A stretch of DNA of 64,000 bases from Gammaproteobacteria bacterium (GCA_024640085.1 JAHEFR010000007.1:1-64000), one strand, 5' to 3'; shown: positions 8,244 through 18,301, numbered from the stretch's first letter. Translations and numbers: made by a program. The notes: generated from the letters alone by a model not told the origin.

Positions 8244-8758
8244 GTGGACTCTCCTCAGGTGTACAGGGCGCCTGGCCGCGGGTCTCGACCTCGTGGGAAT
8301 CCCATGGACCGTCGACAAGGACGGCATAAGCTAGGGGGTCGGCCGTCAAATTTCAACATGAACAAAATCAGACCCGGGGCACAGGGGGAAGTTTCGCCAT
8401 GGCAACGGCCATGACGGCTCTCGGGGTCCGCGCTCCCGGCGGGCACAAGGCGTCATCGGCCCCCATGGATCACCTGGCGACCCATGGCGCCGCTACACTG
8501 GGTCAATGGACGGGATCGGTCGGATGACGCTTGATGAACTCGAACTGTTCGAGGAACGAGCGGCCATCGCGGAGTTCGACTCCGGCTGGCCGAGACCGAT
8601 CGCGGAGGCAGAAGCCCGACGCATCATCGGCGCGCGGCGATCAGAATTGGGGTCCGAGAGGTATTCTTTCGCCGCAACGGGACCTGTCGCCCGAGTCCCC
8701 AGCCCATGCACCGAAATTCATCACTCTCTGGATGCGATTGGGTCCGCCCGCGACCGTA
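8244..8758. other. Intergenic region with a possible gene remnant
   Basis: About 515 bp between dsbA (5' end) and the DUF2270 gene (3' end). It contains the dsbA promoter region and a short stretch that reads like a real protein on the + strand (8506-8655, listed separately). No RNA gene or clear terminator is seen. Confidence 0.5.
8506..8655 (+). pseudogene. Possible gene fragment (FEERAAIAEFD motif)
   Basis: The frame reads MTLDELELFEERAAIAEFDS followed by an Ala/Arg-rich helix (AEAEARRIIGARR). FEERAAIxEFDGG followed by an AEA helix recurs at the C-termini of mobile-element or replication-associated proteins and in small orphan proteins. After about 50 codons the frame becomes compositionally unnatural and runs into the oppositely oriented DUF2270 gene. 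This fits a remnant, or a short protein whose stop has been lost. Low confidence. Confidence 0.3.
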
Positions 8759-9442
8759 TCAGCCGATGGAAATCAGCGCCCGTCGCCGGCGGTACAGCGT
8801 CTCGTTGCGCAGAGTCAGCAGCGCGAGGGCCATCCAACTGGCGTGGAACAGGACACCGCAGACCAGCACCGCCTGGCCCGAGACCGGGCCGATGGCGGCC
8901 CTCGAAAACAGTTCGTTCAGATGAGTGAGGGGTGTCGGGTGGATGATCAGCTTCCCCGAGTAGGCAGCCGCCTGGATAAGGAAAATATAGCAGTAGTTCT
9001 TGCGGATCCGGCGTCCCATGGCGAGTAGATAGCTGACGTGGAATCGCGGCTGCCTGTAGTCATCGGACAGGAGAGTATTCCACTTACCGTCCCGGACGAC
9101 GCCCTCGCCGGCAAGCATCGGCGCCAGGATGTCCGTCTCCATCAAACGGCATCTTGCCCGCCATACATTGAAGTACCGGTAACGGCGAGCCTCCAGCAGC
9201 AGGAAGACCACGACCAGCAGGGCGACCAGGATCAGCGGCAGGGGTGAGGCACCGGGTGTGCTGTAACTCAACGACAGGGCCACGCCGATGGTGACGACGG
9301 ACCAGTTCGTGGTGTTGTCGAGCCGGGATCGCCAGGCGGTGCTGCGATAGACCTCGGCGCGATAGAGATGAGCGATGACCCCGATTTCGGCGGCGCTGAA
9401 ACCGCCATGGGCAGCGTCCCGCCCCTCGTTCGCGCCTTGCAT
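8759..9442 (-). CDS. DUF2270 family membrane protein
   Basis: A 227-residue inner-membrane protein of unknown function. The conserved N-terminal block HLYRAEVYRSTAWRSRLDNT followed by NWSVVTIGVALS is characteristic of DUF2270. Four hydrophobic segments appear (about 48-64, 67-84, 150-168, 188-208). Between the second and third is a soluble loop with EARRYRYFNVWRARCRLMET and ILAPMLAGEG. The ATG at 9442 has GGGAGGGG immediately upstream. No operon partner is evident. Confidence 0.85.
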   Translation of the reverse strand: MQGANEGRDAAHGGFSAAEIGVIAHLYRAEVYRSTAWRSRLDNTTNWSVVTIGVALSLSYSTPGASPLPLILVALLVVVFLLLEARRYRYFNVWRARCRLMETDILAPMLAGEGVVRDGKWNTLLSDDYRQPRFHVSYLLAMGRRIRKNYCYIFLIQAAAYSGKLIIHPTPLTHLNELFSRAAIGPVSGQAVLVCGVLFHASWMALALLTLRNETLYRRRRALISIG

Positions 9443-9480
9443 CGTCCCCTCCCCCTCCCGCGGGCGGCAGTGCCGCCCGA

Positions 9481-9981
9481 TCAGGTTCTTGGCACGACTA
9501 CCGATGTGGCCACGATAGCGTACTCGGATTGTTCACCGGTGACCGACGCCGCGTCCGCGCCCTCGTCCCTGGCGTAATGCCGGGCCTGCTCTTCGCTGAT
9601 CGTCCTCTTGCCGAAGGTGCCGACGATGGTCACGTCCTTGCCGCCGGAGTCGGTGGGCACGAAGAAGCTGTAGTCGACAAAGGTCACGCGCGCTATTGCC
9701 GCACCGTCCTGGGCGACGAAGAAGCACCCTTTCTTCTGACACACCTTGGCCACGCGGGCACTGACGTTGACTTGCCGATCGAGGAATTCCTCTTCTCTGG
9801 CAATGACGTCGGATAGTGGAACGACTTCTCCCAGTTCCCCCACGGGCGAGCCGAATACCTCGTAGGTGTCCGTGACTTCCACGGGATCCGACAGCCGGAT
9901 CACGTCGCCTCCGGCCGATTCATCGGCCGCCACCGGAAACATGATGCAGATACCCAGCGCCAGCGCACCCAGTTGTTTCAT
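9481..9981 (-). CDS. DUF4920 family exported protein
   Basis: A 166-residue exported protein started at the ATG at 9981 (AAGGAAAAGGT just upstream, signal peptide MKQLGALALGICIMFPVAA). The mature part shows an OB-fold-like DUF4920 domain with the family's RVAKVCQKKGCFFVAQDG motif (CX4C pair) followed by ARVTFVDYSFFVPTD. Members are periplasmic and their ligand is unknown. It is a single gene between the DUF2270 gene and the MFS transporter. Confidence 0.82.
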   Translation of the reverse strand: MKQLGALALGICIMFPVAADESAGGDVIRLSDPVEVTDTYEVFGSPVGELGEVVPLSDVIAREEEFLDRQVNVSARVAKVCQKKGCFFVAQDGAAIARVTFVDYSFFVPTDSGGKDVTIVGTFGKRTISEEQARHYARDEGADAASVTGEQSEYAIVATSVVVPRT

Positions 9982-10152
9982 ACCTTTTCCTTCAGTAATA
10001 AATATCAGCGTGTTCCACCGGAACCGGCGTCTCCGTATCCGGGACAGCCGGCTCATCACGGCCAGAACCGAAGCATAGCAACACCGGTTCCGATATTGCC
10101 ATGACAGGAGGCAGTGGGTGTCGCGACTGTCACTGCCCTGTCCGGCAACCGC

Positions 10153-11547
10153 CTAGGAGCGTTCCTCAGACGATCCGTTCTGCCTGGGCCGGGTGCCTAC
10201 GACGTCGAAGAACAGGCCCGAGAGGGCGTTCAAGCGCGTCACGCGGAATATCAGCTCGCGGACCGATAGCGGCCGCACCACCCGTACCTCCTTGAGCTTC
10301 GGCACCAGCGAGACGACTACCAGCAACCGGATCACCGTGGACACCACGAATACACCGTACAGCGGACTCAGCAGGACGAGATCGACCCCTGGCAGGTGGA
10401 TTTCCCCCGGGATGACCGTGCCCAGGAAACCGCCGAGCAAGGCCCCGGCAAAAATACCGGTGCTGGCGATGACGTTGTGCACGGCCATGTAGGTGGCACG
10501 TTTCTCGCGGGCGACGAGGTCGTAGAGGAAGTTGCCCGCGCTCAGGCTGAAACCGGCCCAGGACAGGCCGCTCAGGGCCTGCAGGACGATCAGGTACCAG
10601 AAGTTCGTCGACAGCGTCCACAGGATGGGCAGGAATGGGATCACGCAGGCACAGGTGGCAAGGATAAGCCGGTTGCCGAACGCGTCGCTGATCCTCCCCC
10701 AGCGAGCCAGGGTGAGGAACTGAAACAGGACCGTGGTCGCGGTATTGGCCATGAACTGCAGGTAGGTGAAATGCAGGTCGCGCAACATATAGACGGTGAA
10801 GAAGGGCGAGGCGATCGCCACCGAGAACTGCATCAGGGCAAAGAATGCCGAGAAACGTACAAACGGAGACCGGCGCAACCGGCGCAACCAGTCCCGGCCC
10901 AGGGGAACTTCCATTGCCGCGACGTGCCCGGACGGGTCGTGCATCTTCGCCAGGTGAAACCAGGACACCGCCCGCGCCGTCGCGGCGATCGAGAACAGCG
11001 CCACGTAGCCACCGGCGGTCATACCCTGCTCATTCAGGAGATGCAGCAGGGTGCCCGCCGCCACCAGGGACGCAAAAGTGGTAGCCGACGTGCGCCGGGT
11101 CCGGCGTGCAAAGAAACGGCCCCGGCGTCGTTCCGGGACCAGGTCGCCCATGAGGCTGCTCCACTGGGGCGTGACCAGGTTGGCGCCGCTGTGATAGATC
11201 ACCACGCAGGCAATCAGCACGGGCACGGCGGCGGATGGATACAACAACGGCAACACGGCCAGCGGAATGAGGCTCGCTGCCTGGATGCCGGCACCAGCCA
11301 GGATGATCCCGCGTCGCTTTCCCGTCACGTGCCCCAGCCACGCGGAGATCAGTTGCACAAACGATGCCAGCAGCGGCGGCAGGGACGCCAGCAGGCCGAT
11401 CTGGGGAGTACTGGCCTTGAGAAATAACGCGAAGGCCGAGAAGTAGGTTTCACCGCTCCCGGTCATGACGGCGAACGCTGTCGCATCCTTGAGGGAGTGC
11501 CGCAGCGATTTATTGACCAGGGGGTCGGGGGAAAATACGCGTGTCAT
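10153..11547 (-). CDS. MFS transporter
   Basis: A 464-residue protein with about twelve membrane helices in two halves. Between helices 2 and 3 is a motif A-like loop (SAWLGHVTGKRRGII), and the equivalent loop of the second half is ARWGRISDAFGNR. The basic central loop (ERRRGRFFARRTRRT) separates segments. The N-terminus (DPLVNKSLRHSLKDATAFAVMTGSGETYFSAF) resembles MFS proteins annotated only as generic permeases. Substrate unknown. The ATG at 11547 is preferred because the upstream 24 codons are Arg/Pro-rich; no strong ribosome binding site is visible, so the start is uncertain. Confidence 0.85.
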   Translation of the reverse strand: MTRVFSPDPLVNKSLRHSLKDATAFAVMTGSGETYFSAFALFLKASTPQIGLLASLPPLLASFVQLISAWLGHVTGKRRGIILAGAGIQAASLIPLAVLPLLYPSAAVPVLIACVVIYHSGANLVTPQWSSLMGDLVPERRRGRFFARRTRRTSATTFASLVAAGTLLHLLNEQGMTAGGYVALFSIAATARAVSWFHLAKMHDPSGHVAAMEVPLGRDWLRRLRRSPFVRFSAFFALMQFSVAIASPFFTVYMLRDLHFTYLQFMANTATTVLFQFLTLARWGRISDAFGNRLILATCACVIPFLPILWTLSTNFWYLIVLQALSGLSWAGFSLSAGNFLYDLVAREKRATYMAVHNVIASTGIFAGALLGGFLGTVIPGEIHLPGVDLVLLSPLYGVFVVSTVIRLLVVVSLVPKLKEVRVVRPLSVRELIFRVTRLNALSGLFFDVVGTRPRQNGSSEERS

Positions 11548-11794
11548 TCGCAGACCAGGTGTTTCCGAGGGCGTCCGGAGCGGTCGGGCTCTGATGCGGG
11601 AGCCTCGGCCGACCGCCAAGTCTAGATCAATCGGTCGCCGGCGGTCAGAGAAATCTCCCGCCTTCTAGCCGAGAATGGCGCCAGGGAGAACGGACGACAG
11701 CTGACCTTCCCTGAGCGCAGATCCGGCCGCAGATTTGCCTGGTGCACTGCAGTATAATAAGCGGCCGTCACAGGTGCCAAAGGCTTCTCCCGCC

Positions 11795-12031
11795 ATGGAC
11801 ATTCTGTCGAGCTGGCCTGGCCGGCTATTGCTATTCCTGCTTGCGTTTCCCGTCCTCATGCTGGGGGTCCCCTTTCTGATCGCGGCGGTGCGCCAGAAGC
11901 TCAACTGGGACAAACGGCAGCCGGCGGACGCCGCTACCATCGACCGACCCGCGACTGTCGGATCCCCCGACTCCGATACCGCCCTGGGAGATCTGCTCCG
12001 TCAAGGCAAACCTCAGCGCTTCACGCGCTGA
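11795..12031 (+). CDS. Small single-pass membrane protein, hypothetical
   Basis: A 78-residue protein. One strongly hydrophobic helix (RLLLFLLAFPVLMLGVPFLIAA region, about residues 9-30) is followed by a polar, Asp/Arg-rich tail. A perfect TATAAT lies at 11753-11758, about 36 nt before the ATG, but without a good -35 at standard spacing. No ribosome binding site is obvious. The protein-like composition supports a real gene; no family is recognised. Confidence 0.5.
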   Translation: MDILSSWPGRLLLFLLAFPVLMLGVPFLIAAVRQKLNWDKRQPADAATIDRPATVGSPDSDTALGDLLRQGKPQRFTR

Positions 12032-12215
12032 TTCAGGGCCGGGCGTCATGGCGCGTCGATGCTCCCGTTCGCACAGGGGCGCGGCGCGATTCCGCCCCTC
12101 CGCCCAGGACCGTGCAGGCCCCGCCGGGTTTCCAGCCCCCGCGCAAATGTGGTACAGCTAGGCCCGCGCGATCCGGGCCGTTACCGGCACGATCCGCTCC
12201 GTCAGGGGAGGCAGG

Positions 12216-13952
12216 ATGACTCAAGGCTCAGAGCGGGCAACCGGCGTCATTCGCACGGGGGCCTACCCCGAACTCGGCTGGCCCGCCGTTGTGGTCGGGT
12301 GGTTCATCGGCGCCGTCCTGGCCGTGAGCATGAGCTATGCGGCACTGATCCTGGGATTCTCAATCACCGGCTCCATGGTCGCGGCGATACTCGGATTCGG
12401 CATCCTGCGCGGCGTACTGCGCCGCTTCAGCATCGTCGAAAACAACGTGGTGCAAACCGTCGCCAGTGCGGTCAACGGCGCGTCGGCGGGCATCATGTTC
12501 TCGGTACCAGCCCTGTTCATCCTCGGCGAAACTGACTTCGACCCCTACCTGATGGCGTTCGGCTGTATCGCCGGGGCGTTCCTGGGCATCGCCTTCATCA
12601 TCCCGCTCCGGAAGCAGATGATCGATTTCGAGCGCCTCAGCTATCCCCACGGGATCGCTGTCGCCACGGTGCTGAAATCTCCCGGCGCCGGGGTCCACAA
12701 GACCCTGTTGCTGCTCGGCGGCGCCCTCGTCAGCGGTGCCGTGCACTTCGCCGTCAAGATCATCGGCGTGGAGAACTGGGACCTGGGCGCGACCATTGGC
12801 ATGCCGGACTACATGAACGGCATCTGGTATCTGTCGCTGCTGACCCTGAGCGTGGGATTCATCGCCGGACGTGGCGGCCTGGCCTTCGTCATCGGCGGGT
12901 TCGTGTGCTACTGGGGCATCGCACCCTTGCTGGACGTGACCGGCAGCTTCCCGAGCCTGGACGTCGGGGGTCAACTTGTCACGCTGACTGCGCCGGCCGA
13001 CCTGCGCGAGGCCCTGTTCCGTCCAGTGGGCATCGGCATGCTCATCGGCGGCGCCCTCGCCGGTATCGCCATCGCGCTGCCCCTGGTCCTGACGGCCGTC
13101 CACAGCATGCATGACGCCGCAGTCGTCAAATCGAAGGCCTCCGGCGACGAGATGCCGATCAAGCTGCTTTACATGGCAGTCATCGGCGGCGCCGTTCTGC
13201 TGTTCGCCATGGCGTTCCTGTCGACCGATCACATGGGTCTCGGACGTGCCCTGCTGCTCGCGGTGCTTGGCGCCCTGTGGATCTGGCTGGCCGGGGTCAT
13301 CCTCTCCGAATGCGTCGGCCGCACGGACTGGTCGCCACTCTCGGGCATGACCCTGGTGGCCGTGACGCTCATGATCCTGATCACCAGCGGCCTGGGTCGC
13401 AGCGAGGCTATCGTCTCATCGGTTATGGTGGGCGCCGCGGTCTGCGTTGCCATGTCCCAGGCCACCGACCTGATGATCGACCTCAAGACCGGGTATCTGG
13501 TCGGCGCCAGCCCGCGGATGCAGCAGGCCGGACAGTTCATGGGGGCATGGCTCGGGCCGATCCTCGTCATCGCCCTGGTTTTCGTCCTGCACCAGGCCTA
13601 CGGTCTGGGCAGCGACCGCCTGCCCGCCCCCCAGGGCCAGGCCCTGGCCGGCATGATCGACGGCATCATCGGCAACAACATCCCGACCCAGAAGTACCTG
13701 GCCGGCGCCGCACTCGGCGCCTTGCTCAGTGCCGCCGGCGGCGGCCTCGGTGTGATGGTGGGACTGGGCTTTTACCTGCCCTTCAGTATCGTGCTGACCT
13801 ACACCATCGGCACCATCACCCGGCTGGTCATGGACGCCCGGCGGGGCCGCGATTTCGTCGACGAAGTCGCGCTGCCGGTCGCTGCGGGCCTAATCGTGGG
13901 GGAGGCTCTCGTCGGCGTCGGTTTTGCACTCTACATGGTGGCCACGGGATGA
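12216..13952 (+). CDS. OPT family oligopeptide transporter
   Basis: A 578-residue transporter with about fourteen membrane helices. Family hallmarks are the N-terminal GAYPELGWPAVVVGWFIGAV, the FSITGSMVAAILGFGILRG block, NNVVQTVASAVNGASAGIMF, the FERLSYPHGIAVATVLK loop and NNIPTQKYLAGAALGALLS near the C-terminus. OPT proteins move small peptides or metal-chelate complexes across the inner membrane by ion symport; the substrate here cannot be read from sequence. The ATG at 12216 has GGGGAGG 4-9 nt upstream. No peptidase or siderophore gene is adjacent, although an M32 carboxypeptidase lies nearby on the other strand. Confidence 0.9.
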   Translation: MTQGSERATGVIRTGAYPELGWPAVVVGWFIGAVLAVSMSYAALILGFSITGSMVAAILGFGILRGVLRRFSIVENNVVQTVASAVNGASAGIMFSVPALFILGETDFDPYLMAFGCIAGAFLGIAFIIPLRKQMIDFERLSYPHGIAVATVLKSPGAGVHKTLLLLGGALVSGAVHFAVKIIGVENWDLGATIGMPDYMNGIWYLSLLTLSVGFIAGRGGLAFVIGGFVCYWGIAPLLDVTGSFPSLDVGGQLVTLTAPADLREALFRPVGIGMLIGGALAGIAIALPLVLTAVHSMHDAAVVKSKASGDEMPIKLLYMAVIGGAVLLFAMAFLSTDHMGLGRALLLAVLGALWIWLAGVILSECVGRTDWSPLSGMTLVAVTLMILITSGLGRSEAIVSSVMVGAAVCVAMSQATDLMIDLKTGYLVGASPRMQQAGQFMGAWLGPILVIALVFVLHQAYGLGSDRLPAPQGQALAGMIDGIIGNNIPTQKYLAGAALGALLSAAGGGLGVMVGLGFYLPFSIVLTYTIGTITRLVMDARRGRDFVDEVALPVAAGLIVGEALVGVGFALYMVATG

Positions 13953-14264
13953 AGGCCTGATTTCCGCCACCGGCCGGAGCCACCGGACATTCATGCCGGC
14001 GTGATTCCGGTCGGCCTGTCGCCCCGGCTTGGTCAGCGCCGGTGCTGCCTTCGCGTCTCGTTGCGCATCGCCTGACGGCCGCAACGATTCGCCGCCGACC
14101 GCGCCGTCCTGGAGGAGCTGCCTGAGGCTGATACACATCTCCAGCAGCTCGCCCAGCAACCGACCGGGATCCACACCGCCACGCAGATGTTCGCGGACGA
14201 CTCGTTCCAGGTCGCACCGGGCCAAGACGGCATTCACTTCAACTGGGTTGCTGCCCATGGTCAC
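13890..14264 (-). CDS. Hypothetical protein, doubtful
   Basis: An open frame of 124 codons whose first half looks protein-like (VEVNAVLARCDLERVVREHL, then an amphipathic LLGELLEMCISLRQLLQDG helix) and whose second half is low-complexity. It overlaps the 3' end of the OPT gene by about 60 bp on the opposite strand and has no good ribosome binding site. No family is recognised. It could be real but truncated, or chance. Confidence 0.3.
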   Translation of the reverse strand: MTMGSNPVEVNAVLARCDLERVVREHLRGGVDPGRLLGELLEMCISLRQLLQDGAVGGESLRPSGDAQRDAKAAPALTKPGRQADRNHAGMNVRWLRPVAEIRPSSRGHHVECKTDADESLPHD

Positions 14265-14529
14265 GACTGTGAATCGTGTCCGTGATCCTGTCCACGTAAC
14301 ATAATTCCGGGTCGGCCGCCTCCCGACGAGCGGCGGTCATGAGCGGACAAGCGGCATGCCCGAGGCAGAGGGCTGACAATTCCTGTCGCATCCTGACCAT
14401 GGCGAACACCCGGGCACTGGAGTGTGCCGGCTGGCTTTGCGCAAATCGGAACCGCTCGGGCCCAGTGGAGCCGGGTTCACATCCCCCCGCCTCCGCAGGC
14501 GACTCGAGACTGCCCGATTGGTGCGCCCT
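13953..14529. other. Convergent gap between OPT gene and carboxypeptidase
   Basis: About 580 bp with only the doubtful small minus-strand frame noted above. I see no T-tract terminator, tRNA or repeat. Confidence 0.5.
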
Positions 14530-16029
14530 CTAGTCCGCCAGATAACGGGCCCGGAGATGCTGCTTGAACGGCTCCGTGCTCAGGGAATGGCCGGTGATCT
14601 CGTTCAGCATGCGATCCGCATTGCGCAGCCGCCCCTTCCCGTGCACGTTGGTCCGGAGCCAGCTCACCAGGGGTCGGAACTCCCCCTGCCGGATCGCCTC
14701 GTCCAGGCCCTCCACCTGCTCGCGCGCCGTGGCGAAAAGCTGGGCCGCGGTCAGAGCCCCCAGGGTGTAGGTGGGGAAATAGCCGAACAGGCCCGCATAC
14801 CAGTGGACATCCTGCATGCAACCGTCCTTGAGATTCCCCGCCGTGGAGAGTCCGAGCAGTGACTGCATCTTCTCGTCCCACGCGTCGGGAATATCGCTGA
14901 CGGCGAGATCGCCAGAGATCAGCGCCTGCTCGAGATCGAAGCGCAGGATCACATGCAGCGGATAGGTCACTTCGTCGGCATCCACCCGGATGTAGCCGGG
15001 ACACACCCTGGTGTGATGGGCAAGCAAGTTGTCCCGGGACCACGCGGGATCGGCGGTGTCGACGCCGAAGCCTTTGCGGATCCGATCGGCGGCGAAGTCC
15101 AGGAACGCCCGGCTTCGACACACCTGCATCTCCATCAGCAAAGACTGGCTTTCGTGTACCGCCGCGCCGAGGGCATCGCCGACGGGCTGGTCGCGCCAGT
15201 CGGCCGGCAGCCCCTGCTGGTACATGGCGTGGCCAGTCTCGTGGAGCATACCCATCAGGGCGGGGAGGAAGTCATCCTCCCGATAGCGCGTCGTGATGCG
15301 GGTATCGTCTGGGACGCCGCCGCAGAACGGATGATGACTGATGTCCAGCCGTCCACGGTCGAAATCGAAGCCCAGGGCGCTGATCAGCTCGACCCCGACT
15401 GCCCGCTGGCGATCGATGGGAAAGGGTCCCTGCAACGGCAACAACGGATGCCGCCGCTGTCGCTCCAGCACCTCTTCGAGGAACCCGGGCAGGAATTCGC
15501 CAAGGTCGGCGAAGTGGCGCGCGACCAGGTCCGGTCGGAGGCCTTCCTCATAGGTATCCAGCAGTGCCTCGTAGGGCGACAGACCCTCGGCCTCTCCCAG
15601 TCTCTCCCCGGCCTCACGCTTCAAACTAAGCAGGTGCTCAAGCTTGGGCCGGACAGTGTCCCAGTCCTCAAGCGGACGGCAGCGCCGCCAGGTTTGCTCA
15701 CAGGTCATCGCTGCAAGCTGGCTCGCCACGACAAGGTCTCTCGGCAGGGCCGTGGCGTATCGCCAGCAGCGCCACATCTGATCCAGGTTGGCCCGTTGCC
15801 AGGCATCCAGGGAGTCGGCTGAGCCCCGAGCCTGCTCCAGCAGGTCACCGATCTCCGGCGACGTCTCCTGTTCGTGGAGGATGCCCGCCAGGGTCGACAT
15901 GGCCTGCGCGCGGCCCGGGCCGCCACCGGGGGGCATCATGGCAGCCTCGTCCCACATCAGGATGGCTTCCACGTGCTCGAGGTGGCTGAGATCACGGAAA
16001 TGGCTCTCGAGGGCCTCGTAGGGTGTCAT
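14530..16029 (-). CDS. M32 family metallocarboxypeptidase (carboxypeptidase Taq type)
   Basis: A 499-residue cytoplasmic zinc carboxypeptidase that removes C-terminal residues from peptides. The zinc site is HETGH (residues 263-267) with the third ligand Glu in GAAVHESQSL (about E293). Also present are the family motifs HHPFCGG, DDTRITTRY, and HVILRFDLEQALISGDL near the C-terminus. The length equals that of known M32 enzymes. Two adjacent ATGs exist (16032 and 16029). The second is preferred because GAGG then lies 7 nt upstream and because the product begins MTPYEAL, as in homologues. Confidence 0.93.
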   Translation of the reverse strand: MTPYEALESHFRDLSHLEHVEAILMWDEAAMMPPGGGPGRAQAMSTLAGILHEQETSPEIGDLLEQARGSADSLDAWQRANLDQMWRCWRYATALPRDLVVASQLAAMTCEQTWRRCRPLEDWDTVRPKLEHLLSLKREAGERLGEAEGLSPYEALLDTYEEGLRPDLVARHFADLGEFLPGFLEEVLERQRRHPLLPLQGPFPIDRQRAVGVELISALGFDFDRGRLDISHHPFCGGVPDDTRITTRYREDDFLPALMGMLHETGHAMYQQGLPADWRDQPVGDALGAAVHESQSLLMEMQVCRSRAFLDFAADRIRKGFGVDTADPAWSRDNLLAHHTRVCPGYIRVDADEVTYPLHVILRFDLEQALISGDLAVSDIPDAWDEKMQSLLGLSTAGNLKDGCMQDVHWYAGLFGYFPTYTLGALTAAQLFATAREQVEGLDEAIRQGEFRPLVSWLRTNVHGKGRLRNADRMLNEITGHSLSTEPFKQHLRARYLAD

Positions 16030-16216
16030 CATCCTGCCTCGGCATTGAAATTGCGGCGCGCAGAGCATACCAGCCCATTGGGGCGATTCGATATTCCCGG
16101 GTCATCGCCACCCCCACTCCAAAGCGGATAGACAAAGGTCGGATTCACATCCGCCCGGCCAGTCACTAGCCTTGGCCGTTAGACCGGCCACCGGGAGGCC
16201 GGCCATCGGAGGGGTT

Positions 16217-18109
16217 ATGGGCTACTCGGACACATACAGGCGCTCGCTCGAGGACCCGGAGGGTTTCTGGGGCGAGGCAGCGAAGGACATCGACTGGAAC
16301 AAGCCGTGGGACCGCGTGCTGGATGACAGCCATCCTCCTTTTTACCGCTGGTTTGCCGGGGGTGAGCTAAATACCTGCCACAACGCCCTGGACCGGCACG
16401 TGGCCGCCGGGCGCGGTGCTCAGCCCGCCCTGATCTACGACAGTCCCGTCACCGGGACCGTGGCGAGCTTCACCTATGCGGAACTGACGGACCGGGTCGC
16501 GAGACTGGCGGGCGCCATCCGCAGCCTCGGCGTCGAAAAGGGCGATCGTGTCGTCATCTATATGCCGATGATCCCAGAAACGGCCATGGCAATGCTCGCC
16601 TGTGCGCGCATCGGGGCGATCCATTCCGTAGTCTTCGGCGGATTCGCGGCAAAGGAACTGGCGACGCGCATCGACGACGCGAAGCCCCGCCTCGTGCTGA
16701 CCGCTTCCTGTGGCATCGAGGTCAAGAAGGTCATCCCCTACAAGCCGCTCCTCGACGCTGCCCTGGATCTCGCCAGCCACAAGCCGGACCACACCCTGGT
16801 ACTGCAGCGGCCGCAGGCCGAGGCGGCCCTGACCGCCGGCCGGGATGTGGACTGGGAGTCGTGCGTCGCGGAAGCCGAACCCGCCGCCTGCATGCCGGTG
16901 GCGGCCACGGATCCTCTCTACATCCTCTACACATCCGGGACCACCGGCCAGCCCAAGGGCGTCGTGCGTGACCATGGCGGCCATGCAGTGGCCCTTGCCT
17001 GGAGTATGAAGAACGTTTACGGCGTGAATCCAGGCGACGTGTACTGGGCCGCATCCGACGTCGGCTGGGTGGTCGGGCATTCGTACATCGTCTACGGGCC
17101 ACTCCTCGCCGGCTGCACGACCATTCTCTACGAAGGCAAGCCCGTTGGCACACCGGATCCCGGCGCGTTCTGGCGGGTGATCGCCGACCACGACGTGGCC
17201 GTCATGTTCACCGCGCCCACGGCCTTCCGCGCCATCAAGCGGGAGGATCCCCGTGGGGATTACGTAAAGAAATACGACCTGAGCAAGCTGAAGGCCCTGT
17301 TCCTGGCCGGAGAACGCTGCGATCCGGATACGCTCAACTGGGCGGAGAAGATGCTGAGCGTGCCGGTGATCGACCACTGGTGGCAGACGGAGACCGGCTG
17401 GGCCATCGCCGCCAACTGCCTCGGGCTGGAGCAACTACCGGTCAAGGCGGGTTCACCGACCCGCGCCGTCCCGGGTTACGACGTCAGGATCCTGGATACC
17501 GACGGCAACGAGGTTCCGGACGGGGAGATCGGTAGCATCATGATCCGCTTGCCGCTGCCTCCGGGGACGCTGACCACCCTGTGGCAGAATGACGCCCGCT
17601 ACGTCGAGTCCTATCTCTCCGCCCACGAGGGCTGGTACCTGACCGGCGACGCCGGGTATCGGGACTCCGACGCATACCTGTGGGTGATGAGCCGCATCGA
17701 CGACATCATCAACACCGCCGGCCACCGGCTCTCAACTGGCTCCATGGAAGAGGTACTCGCCTCCCACGCCGATGTGGCGGAGGCCGCCGTCATCGGCGCC
17801 GCGGACGACCTCAAGGGCGAAGTGCCGGTGGGCCTGGTCGTGCTCAAGTCCGGAGTCGATAGAGACGAAGAGACGATCAAGGCCGAGCTGGTGAGCCTGA
17901 TCCGAGAGAAGGTCGGCCCGGTGGCATCGTTCAAGAAGGTGGTGGTGGTGGACCGCCTGCCGAAGACACGGTCAGGCAAGGTGCTCCGCGGCGTGATGCG
18001 GAATATCGCTGACTCGAAGCCGTACAAGGCGCCGGCGACCATCGATGACCCGAAGATCCTGTCGGAGATCGAAGACGCCCTGAAGACCATCGGGTACGCC
18101 GAGCCGTAA
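16217..18109 (+). CDS. prpE: Propionyl-CoA synthetase (acyl-CoA synthetase)
   Basis: A 630-residue AMP-forming acyl-CoA ligase. The N-terminal block FWGEAAKDIDWNKPWDRVLD and the FAGGELNTCHNALDRHV motif are characteristic of PrpE rather than acetyl-CoA synthetase. The adenylation motifs YILYTSGTTGQPKGVV and WWQTETGW are present, as are the YLTGDAGYRD hinge region and the C-terminal lysine in LPKTRSGKVLRG, which is needed for adenylation and is the usual acetylation target. The ATG at 16217 has GGAGGGG just upstream; the earlier in-frame start lacks this. No prpBCD genes are nearby, so it may salvage propionate or related short acids alone. Confidence 0.9.
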   Translation: MGYSDTYRRSLEDPEGFWGEAAKDIDWNKPWDRVLDDSHPPFYRWFAGGELNTCHNALDRHVAAGRGAQPALIYDSPVTGTVASFTYAELTDRVARLAGAIRSLGVEKGDRVVIYMPMIPETAMAMLACARIGAIHSVVFGGFAAKELATRIDDAKPRLVLTASCGIEVKKVIPYKPLLDAALDLASHKPDHTLVLQRPQAEAALTAGRDVDWESCVAEAEPAACMPVAATDPLYILYTSGTTGQPKGVVRDHGGHAVALAWSMKNVYGVNPGDVYWAASDVGWVVGHSYIVYGPLLAGCTTILYEGKPVGTPDPGAFWRVIADHDVAVMFTAPTAFRAIKREDPRGDYVKKYDLSKLKALFLAGERCDPDTLNWAEKMLSVPVIDHWWQTETGWAIAANCLGLEQLPVKAGSPTRAVPGYDVRILDTDGNEVPDGEIGSIMIRLPLPPGTLTTLWQNDARYVESYLSAHEGWYLTGDAGYRDSDAYLWVMSRIDDIINTAGHRLSTGSMEEVLASHADVAEAAVIGAADDLKGEVPVGLVVLKSGVDRDEETIKAELVSLIREKVGPVASFKKVVVVDRLPKTRSGKVLRGVMRNIADSKPYKAPATIDDPKILSEIEDALKTIGYAEP

Positions 18110-18301
18110 GGACGCCGGCAGAACGGGAGTACCGCCTCAGGGCTGTCCTGCCTGAGGTCGCCGATCCGGCTGCAATCCCCGGACCTACGGGAGTGAGCAA
18201 GGACCGGATCTGGCAGGGGTTGCCAAACCCGGGAGGCCGACATTCGGCCATCGACGTGGTAACGTGGCGCCCGCCTTGAGCCGCGAATCCGGAGAACACC
18301 G

